A stretch of DNA of 64,000 nucleotides from an uncultured Pelagibacteraceae bacterium (lineage in GTDB: Bacteria; Pseudomonadota; Alphaproteobacteria; Pelagibacterales; Pelagibacteraceae): assembly GCA_902575095.1 (NCBI GenBank), contig CACGPY010000004.1:1-64000 (forward strand), written 5' to 3'. The notes under the pieces were generated by a model. The model saw only the letters and a program-made list of their open reading frames with translations, had not been told where the DNA came from and searched no databases. Below, piece by piece: positions 59,539-64,000 of this stretch (position 1 is the stretch's first letter; each line of letters begins with the position of its first letter). The translations under genes and the position numbers were made by a program.

Positions 59539-60249
59539 TTATGCGACAGATGATCTTCCTCCATCAACACCAAAGATTTGTCCTGTAACCCAAGAGCTTT
59601 CATTTGTAAGAAGAAACTTTGCCACAGATGCAGAGTCGTCTCCTTCTCCAATTCTTTTGAGTGGATGCATTTTAGCAATACTGTCAGCCATCTTCTCATT
59701 TTTAAGTAAAAAATTTGATATTTTTGAATTAGTCAAACTCGGAGCAATACAGTTTACTCTAATATTTGGAGCATATTCAGCGGCAAGTGCTAAAGTTAAA
59801 CCCTCAACTGCTCCTTTAGCAGAGGAAACTATAGCATGGTTTGGAAATCCTTGTTTGACGGCAACTGTTGAGAATAAAACAATTGAACCTTTATTTGTTT
59901 TCAAGTTGTCAGCTAAAGATTTTATAATTTCTGTAGCAGAAACTAAATTTAAATTGAACGATTGCATAAAATCGCTTTTTTTTGTGAGTTTCAATGGTTT
60001 AAGATCTATAGATCCAACACAATAAGCTAATCCATTCACCTGTTCGTCTTGAAGATCATTAACTATTTTTTCAGAAAAATTTTCTTCTAACATATCGCAC
60101 TTAGTAAATGTAGAATTAAGTTCATTTGCCAGCTCTGATAAACTAGCTTCGTCTCTCCCTACTAAATGTACTTGCTCACCTGACTCTACAAGTTTTTTTG
60201 CAAGTGATGATCCAATTGATCCTGTTGCACCTAATATTACTTTTTTCAT
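59539..60249 (-). CDS. short-chain dehydrogenase/reductase
   Basis: About 236 residues. The start at ATG 60249 (MKKVILGATGSIG) places the cofactor motif GATGSIGSSLA at the N-terminus. An in-frame ATG at 60264 adds five residues. The catalytic part has Ser in LFSTVAV and the pair at SSAKG, which replaces the classical YxxxK: after VAVKQGFPNHAIVSSAKGAVEG there is no Tyr at the usual position. The C-terminal ITGQ-like VTGQIFGVDGGRS is normal. Loss of the Tyr may mean altered chemistry. It is divergent from the photolyase gene with ~85 bases between. Confidence 0.82.
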   Translation of the reverse strand: MKKVILGATGSIGSSLAKKLVESGEQVHLVGRDEASLSELANELNSTFTKCDMLEENFSEKIVNDLQDEQVNGLAYCVGSIDLKPLKLTKKSDFMQSFNLNLVSATEIIKSLADNLKTNKGSIVLFSTVAVKQGFPNHAIVSSAKGAVEGLTLALAAEYAPNIRVNCIAPSLTNSKISNFLLKNEKMADSIAKMHPLKRIGEGDDSASVAKFLLTNESSWVTGQIFGVDGGRSSVA

Positions 60250-60333
60250 AATCAAAAATAACATTATTAAAGGTTATTTACATGCAAATAATGACGCGTG
60301 TAATATCTAAATAAAATATGTATTTTATCACTT

Positions 60334-61815
60334 ATGAAGCTTTTTATAATTTTAGGAAATCAACTTTTTAACCCAAAATATCTATCTGATTTTAAAGATC
60401 ATACTTTTTTTATGGCAGAAGACTATGGCTTATGCACCTTTGAAAAACATCACAAACTTAAAATTCTATTATTTTTATCTTCAATGAGATCATTTAAGGA
60501 TGAACTTAAATCAAAAAATTTTAATTTAATTTATAAAGATGTAAATAAAGATTTTAAATTATCCTACGAAAAAAAATTAGAAAAGACTATTAAAGAAAAA
60601 AAGATAAAAGAAATTACCTTTTTTGAAATTGAGGATAAATTTTTTGAGAAAAGAATATTAAATTTAGGAAAAAAAAATTCACTTAAGATCAACCAGGTTA
60701 AGTCTCCAATGTTTTTAATGGAGAGACAGGAATTTAAGGACTACCTTTCTAAAAATAAACGACCTTTCATGGCAAATTTTTATAAAATTGTAAGAACAAA
60801 AATGAATTTATTGATGAATAAAAACGGGACCCCGAAAGGAAATAAATGGAGTTTTGATGAAGACAACAGAAAAAAACTTCCGAATGATATTAAAGTTCCT
60901 GTAATTTCTAAAACAAAGGAGACAATGGAAACTGTCACTCTTAAAAAATTCATAAATTCTAATTTTAAAGACCATCCTGGGAATACTGATAATTTTTGGT
61001 TTCCTACAACAAGGAGAGATGCAAACAAGTGGTTAGACGAGTTTTTAAAAGAAAGAATAAAGCTTTTTGGGGATTATGAGGATGCGGTAACAGACAAATC
61101 TAATACTGTTTTTCATAGTGCGTTAAGTCCACTTATAAACTTAGGTTTAATAGCTCCTGAAGAGATAATAGAGAAATTAAGGAAAATTGAAAATAAAGTA
61201 CCTATGAATTCTTTAGAAGGTTACATTAGACAGATTATAGGCTGGAGAGAGTTTATGAGAGGAATTTATCAAAACTACGATCAACGATTAGATAAGACTA
61301 ATTTTTTTAATCATAAGAGAAAAATGAAAAAATCCTGGTATGACGGAAGTACTGGTTTAGATCCATTAGATCATGCAATCAATAATGCTAAAAACTACGG
61401 ATGGTCCCATCATATAGAAAGACTAATGATATTGGCTAACATAATGAATCTTTGTGAAATAAATCCTAAACAAGTTTACAAATGGTTTATGGAAATGTAT
61501 GTAGACTCATCTGATTGGGTAATGGCGCCAAATGTTTATGGAATGGGATTATTTAGTGATGGTGGAATATTTGCTACCAAACCTTATATTTGTGGATCTA
61601 GCTATTTTCTTAAAATGATGCATTTTAAAAAAGGTCCTTGGTGTGATGTAATGGACGGATTATATTGGAAATTTATAGATAGACATAAGAAATTTTTCTT
61701 AAAAAATCCTCGTCTAGCAATGATGGTTAGAGTTTCTGAAAAAATGAATAAAGAAAGAAAAACAAGAATTTTTAAAGCTGCCAATAATTTTATAAAAGAT
61801 AATACTAATGGTTAA
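60334..61815 (+). CDS. FeS-BCP-type (6-4) photolyase/cryptochrome-like protein
   Basis: The 493-residue protein has the prokaryotic (6-4) photolyase layout. An N-terminal Rossmann-like domain begins LFIILGNQLFNP, and a helical FAD domain follows with FPTTRRDANKWL, FHSALSPLINLGLI, EGYIRQIIGWREFMRGIY and HHIERLMILANIMNL. VYGMGLFSDGGIFATKPYICG comes near the end. The usual iron-sulfur Cys pair (YC-x-x-C type) after this region is not seen. Only single Cys residues at MNLC, YIC and GPWC are present, so the cluster may be altered. It overlaps the DCC-type gene by 8 bases. Confidence 0.88.
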   Translation: MKLFIILGNQLFNPKYLSDFKDHTFFMAEDYGLCTFEKHHKLKILLFLSSMRSFKDELKSKNFNLIYKDVNKDFKLSYEKKLEKTIKEKKIKEITFFEIEDKFFEKRILNLGKKNSLKINQVKSPMFLMERQEFKDYLSKNKRPFMANFYKIVRTKMNLLMNKNGTPKGNKWSFDEDNRKKLPNDIKVPVISKTKETMETVTLKKFINSNFKDHPGNTDNFWFPTTRRDANKWLDEFLKERIKLFGDYEDAVTDKSNTVFHSALSPLINLGLIAPEEIIEKLRKIENKVPMNSLEGYIRQIIGWREFMRGIYQNYDQRLDKTNFFNHKRKMKKSWYDGSTGLDPLDHAINNAKNYGWSHHIERLMILANIMNLCEINPKQVYKWFMEMYVDSSDWVMAPNVYGMGLFSDGGIFATKPYICGSSYFLKMMHFKKGPWCDVMDGLYWKFIDRHKKFFLKNPRLAMMVRVSEKMNKERKTRIFKAANNFIKDNTNG

Positions 61816-62167
61816 AGTTTTTTTTAACAATTCATGTAATATTTGCAGAGCTGAAATTAATCATTACAAGAAACACTCTGATGGTAATCTAGAATGGGTT
61901 GATGTTACTGATAATCAGGATGCTCAACAATTAACCTCAAAGTCATATAAGGACTTATTAAGAAGAATGCATGTTATACAAGATGGTAAAGTGATTGATG
62001 GAGCAGAGTCTTTTTTAATCATTTGGAAAAATATACCTAAATATAATTTCTTGTATAAAATCTTTAAGATAAAACCTTTGTTTTTCCTTCTAAATATTTT
62101 TTATGAAATAGCAGCTTATTTTCTTTTTATAAAAAATAAAAATTTATTAGATAGTGAAAAAGACTAA
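61808..62167 (+). CDS. DCC family (DUF393) thiol-disulfide protein
   Basis: The 119-residue protein has VKVFFNNSCNICRAEINHYKKH (CxxC in SCNIC, about 9-13), the family signature of DUF393. Further residues DGAESFLIIWK and a hydrophobic tail (IKPLFFLLNIFYEIAAYFLFIKN, about 88-110) follow. DUF393 proteins often accompany photolyase or cryptochrome genes. It probably acts as a small thiol-disulfide oxidoreductase, perhaps bound to the membrane by its C-terminal helix. It overlaps the photolyase gene by 8 bases, and the DUF2256 gene by 14. Confidence 0.87.
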   Translation: MVKVFFNNSCNICRAEINHYKKHSDGNLEWVDVTDNQDAQQLTSKSYKDLLRRMHVIQDGKVIDGAESFLIIWKNIPKYNFLYKIFKIKPLFFLLNIFYEIAAYFLFIKNKNLLDSEKD

Positions 62168-62279
62168 CTTACCAAAAAAAATTTGCCCAAAATGTAATAA
62201 ACCTTTTACTTGGAGAAAAAAATGGAGGTTAAACTGGGATAGAGTTAAATATTGTTCTAAACGGTGTGCCTCTAAGTAA
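62154..62279 (+). CDS. DUF2256 family zinc-ribbon-like protein
   Basis: A 41-residue protein in the gap after the DCC gene, starting at GTG 62154 and overlapping that gene by 14 bases. It has CPKCNKPFTWRKKW (two Cys) and VKYCSKRCASK (two Cys), four Cys in a zinc-knuckle arrangement. The NLPxKICPxCxxPFxWRKKW pattern is that of DUF2256, which is usually found next to photolyase-like genes. The function is unknown. Its end overlaps the convergent FAD-domain protein by 8 bases. Confidence 0.87.
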   Translation: MKKTNLPKKICPKCNKPFTWRKKWRLNWDRVKYCSKRCASK

Positions 62280-63402
62280 TTTTTTGAATTATCTTTGATA
62301 TATTTGATTTAAAATTGAAATAACCTTTATTAGAGAACTGCCAGCAGAATTGATCTTCGTCTCTGACTATAAAATTATAATTCAAATTCTTCTTTTTTTT
62401 AATACTTTTTAAAAATGATAAATTTTCTCCTATAGAAGGGTAAATTACATCCAGATTTTTTATTTCATTTGTAAATTTATCAAAGTTGATTTCATCAATT
62501 ATTTTTATATTTGAAAATCTATTGGCTTGGTCTTCAATAATTTTTTTTTTAAAATTGATTACCTTTTCATCAAATTTAATTTTTCGTTTTTCATTATTTA
62601 GAAAAACACAATAAATATTACGATAATCTTTTAGATTTAAAGTTTCAATATTTTGCTCACTTTCAAAAAAAATAAGTGTGTCGCTTTCTAAATCTTCTTT
62701 ATTTATTTCCAAAGATGAAAGTTTATATTCTCTTCTGTCTGTTATAGGTGAAGCGTTCTCATTTAATTTAACATTTTTATATTTATTATTTGTGAACTTG
62801 CTTATATTCCATGACTGAGCAACGTAGTGTTTGCCTTTGGTTTGCAAGCCTGCAACCCATCTCCAACTTAAAGTATTAGAGGCGGCATCACCATCATATA
62901 AGTGTTTCATAAAAAACTCTGCACCTTTCTGCCAAGGTAAATTTAAAGTGAATATCCAAATGCTAGCAAACCACATTCTTGTATGATTGTGTAAATAATT
63001 ATTTTCTTTAAGCTCTTTTACCCAATCATTAAAACATTCAATTTGGGTTTCGCCATTAATTGCCTTTTTATAATTGTCATCTTCCTTTAACCCTTTTAAA
63101 TCCTCTAAAAAGTCAGTCCAAACTTGAGGTCTAAGTTCTAACCACCCTTTCCAATAAACTCTCCAAAATATTTCTTGGATATATTTTTCAACTTTTTGGT
63201 ATGGAAACTTTGCTAAAACTGTCTTTGCGACTTCATATTCAGTAATTAATCTATGAGAAATGTAAGGTGATAAGCAAGATACATTTGATTTATCTTTTGG
63301 CCCTAAGTCAAAATTTCTTTTAAAACTGTAATTTACTAATTCACTGTTAATAAAAGCATCGAGCTGTTTTAAAGCTCCGTCTCTCGAAATTTCGAATTTC
63401 AT
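62272..63402 (-). CDS. photolyase-like FAD-binding protein with reversed domain order
   Basis: The 376-residue protein begins directly with the helical FAD/DNA-binding photolyase domain. CLSPYISHRLITEYEV, YIQEIFWRVYWKGWLE, LHNHTRMWFASIWIF (about 138-152) and DGDAASNTLSWRWVAGLQTKGK (about 170-191) are visible. The antenna-binding alpha/beta domain usually at the N-terminus is missing. After about residue 210 comes a ~165-residue alpha/beta-like region with LIFFESEQN, IYCVFLNN, NLDVIYPSIG and FIVRDEDQFCWQF, resembling a shifted Rossmann-like domain. It may be a circular permutation. FAD-dependent repair or light sensing is likely. Confidence 0.85.
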   Translation of the reverse strand: MKFEISRDGALKQLDAFINSELVNYSFKRNFDLGPKDKSNVSCLSPYISHRLITEYEVAKTVLAKFPYQKVEKYIQEIFWRVYWKGWLELRPQVWTDFLEDLKGLKEDDNYKKAINGETQIECFNDWVKELKENNYLHNHTRMWFASIWIFTLNLPWQKGAEFFMKHLYDGDAASNTLSWRWVAGLQTKGKHYVAQSWNISKFTNNKYKNVKLNENASPITDRREYKLSSLEINKEDLESDTLIFFESEQNIETLNLKDYRNIYCVFLNNEKRKIKFDEKVINFKKKIIEDQANRFSNIKIIDEINFDKFTNEIKNLDVIYPSIGENLSFLKSIKKKKNLNYNFIVRDEDQFCWQFSNKGYFNFKSNISKIIQKIT

Positions 63403-63602
63403 TAATCTTCGTCATCCCTCCAACCATCAATGAATAACTTCCAACAAGCGAATGAAACGCAAATTATCCCCACGCTGAAACCTAAAAGAACTCCATTATC
63501 TTTTCCTAAAAAAATTGTTCCATAGTGTGTACTGAGAATTGGAGGCAAAACTAATATAGCCCCTATTATAAAATACCTAACTGCAAAAGGGGGTTTTTTC
63601 AA
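63402..63602 (-). CDS. small two-helix membrane protein
   Basis: This 66-residue protein has two hydrophobic helices (about 8-23 and 37-55) and an acidic C-terminus (GWRDDED). The only possible start is TTG 63602, overlapping the upstream stop as TTGA, since no Met codon lies inside the frame. No family recognised. It is followed by the FAD-domain gene with a one-base overlap (TAATG-type), so the three minus-strand genes form an operon. Confidence 0.7.
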   Translation of the reverse strand: MKKPPFAVRYFIIGAILVLPPILSTHYGTIFLGKDNGVLLGFSVGIICVSFACWKLFIDGWRDDED

Positions 63603-64000
63603 ATGGAGTTACCTTGATCTGTTGGCATTGAAACTCCTGAAGTAAACCAACAATTATTACAATCCTTGTCGTTACCTTTTTCAACATGCCATAAATAATA
63701 AAATTGTTTTTTTTCTTCACTTAAAACTTTTACTCCATAAACATATTTTTTATCGGTATTCATAATTAAATCTATTTTATGCGAAAAATGATTTAAAAGA
63801 ATTCTATAATGTACATCGTACAACATTATTCTAAAACGCGAGTAAGGTCCTGTCATCTTTTTGTTGTCCGGATGAGCAAATAACCATGTTTGCTTTATTC
63901 CTGCATCATTTTCATCGTTATTTTTAAGAGCGTCTAACTGAATTTTAATTACATCATAAGCAGATAGATTTTCTGCAGGTTTAATCATTTCAGCTTTTGC
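63599..64000 (-). CDS. DUF4864 family protein, 5' end possibly outside the window
   Basis: At least 129 residues from ATG 63988, but the frame stays open to the edge of the window, so a longer N-terminus (often a signal peptide in this family) is likely. VIKIQLDALKNNDENDAGIKQTWLFAHPDNKKMTGPYSRFRIM (about 13-55) matches the DUF4864 pattern, with ALKNND and a D-GI-x-x-x-x-x-F-A-x-P segment. The C-terminal part has two adjacent Cys (CNNCW). Function unknown. It overlaps the next small membrane-protein gene by four bases. Confidence 0.75.
   Translation of the reverse strand, partial: AKAEMIKPAENLSAYDVIKIQLDALKNNDENDAGIKQTWLFAHPDNKKMTGPYSRFRIMLYDVHYRILLNHFSHKIDLIMNTDKKYVYGVKVLSEEKKQFYYLWHVEKGNDKDCNNCWFTSGVSMPTDQGNSI

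Noticed and set aside
1-64000. CRISPR array, insertion sequence, prophage or integrase
   Set aside because: No regularly spaced repeats, transposase, phage or recombinase motifs were found when reading the window.

Overview
The window is AT-rich, tightly packed marine alphaproteobacterial DNA, most likely from the SAR11 clade (Pelagibacterales). The reasons are the very low GC content, one- to four-base gene overlaps, Lys/Ile/Asn-rich proteins, and typical SAR11 content: a taurine-type ABC transporter, AprB/AprA/AprM sulfite oxidation, TRAP and ammonium transporters, photolyases and many very small genes. No rRNA, CRISPR array, insertion sequence or phage gene was seen. The species assignment is inference.

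Layout: 1-3.2 kb is the end of a surface-polysaccharide cluster (truncated rfbC, DUF4422, a methyltransferase, a GT61 glycosyltransferase) with a tRNA-Met inside it. 3.5-9.9 kb holds alanine dehydrogenase and an omega-amino-acid:pyruvate aminotransferase, divergent from a TauABC-type transporter. 9.9-14.8 kb continues that strand with a racemase, an Ldh2-type dehydrogenase, phosphate acetyltransferase and a serine hydrolase. 15.5-17.5 kb is a compact run of six tiny genes, four of them alpha/beta-barrel proteins. 17.6-23.0 kb holds a TRAP transporter, an HpsN/HisD-family dehydrogenase and a zinc alcohol dehydrogenase. 23.1-27.7 kb has a GMC oxidoreductase, TerC, two SDRs and an M23 peptidase. 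27.7-30.0 kb is a carbamoyltransferase/DUF5989/SxtJ triplet. 30.0-39.6 kb has Xsc, a SuyAB-like pair, a HIT protein, a TauE-type exporter, AprA-AprB-AprM, a nucleotidyltransferase and a CADD-family protein. 39.7-50.5 kb is housekeeping and mixed (MetC, MnmA, CysQ, RecX, a tiny basic protein and a structured RNA). 50.6-57.5 kb has two ammonium transporters, HU, RseP, LysR, an AcuI-like reductase and FolE. 57.6-64 kb has HisI and a photolyase group.

The unifying theme is organosulfonate catabolism. Taurine would enter by TauABC and be transaminated to sulfoacetaldehyde, with Ald regenerating pyruvate. Xsc then gives acetyl phosphate plus sulfite, and Pta gives acetyl-CoA. In parallel, 2,3-dihydroxypropane-1-sulfonate may enter by the TRAP system, be oxidised to sulfolactate by the HpsN homologue and be cleaved to pyruvate plus sulfite by the SuyAB-like pair. 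Sulfite would be oxidised to APS by AprBAM or exported by the TauE-type protein. No classical ATP sulfurylase is visible, but a HIT protein and a small nucleotidyltransferase lie in the island and are candidates for releasing sulfate from APS.

Several genes under 60 residues were found by reading the sequence directly: a DUF5989 protein, a DUF2256 protein, a 27-residue basic protein and a 49-residue membrane protein. A minus-strand structured RNA with three GNRA tetraloops lies at about 43.0-43.15 kb.
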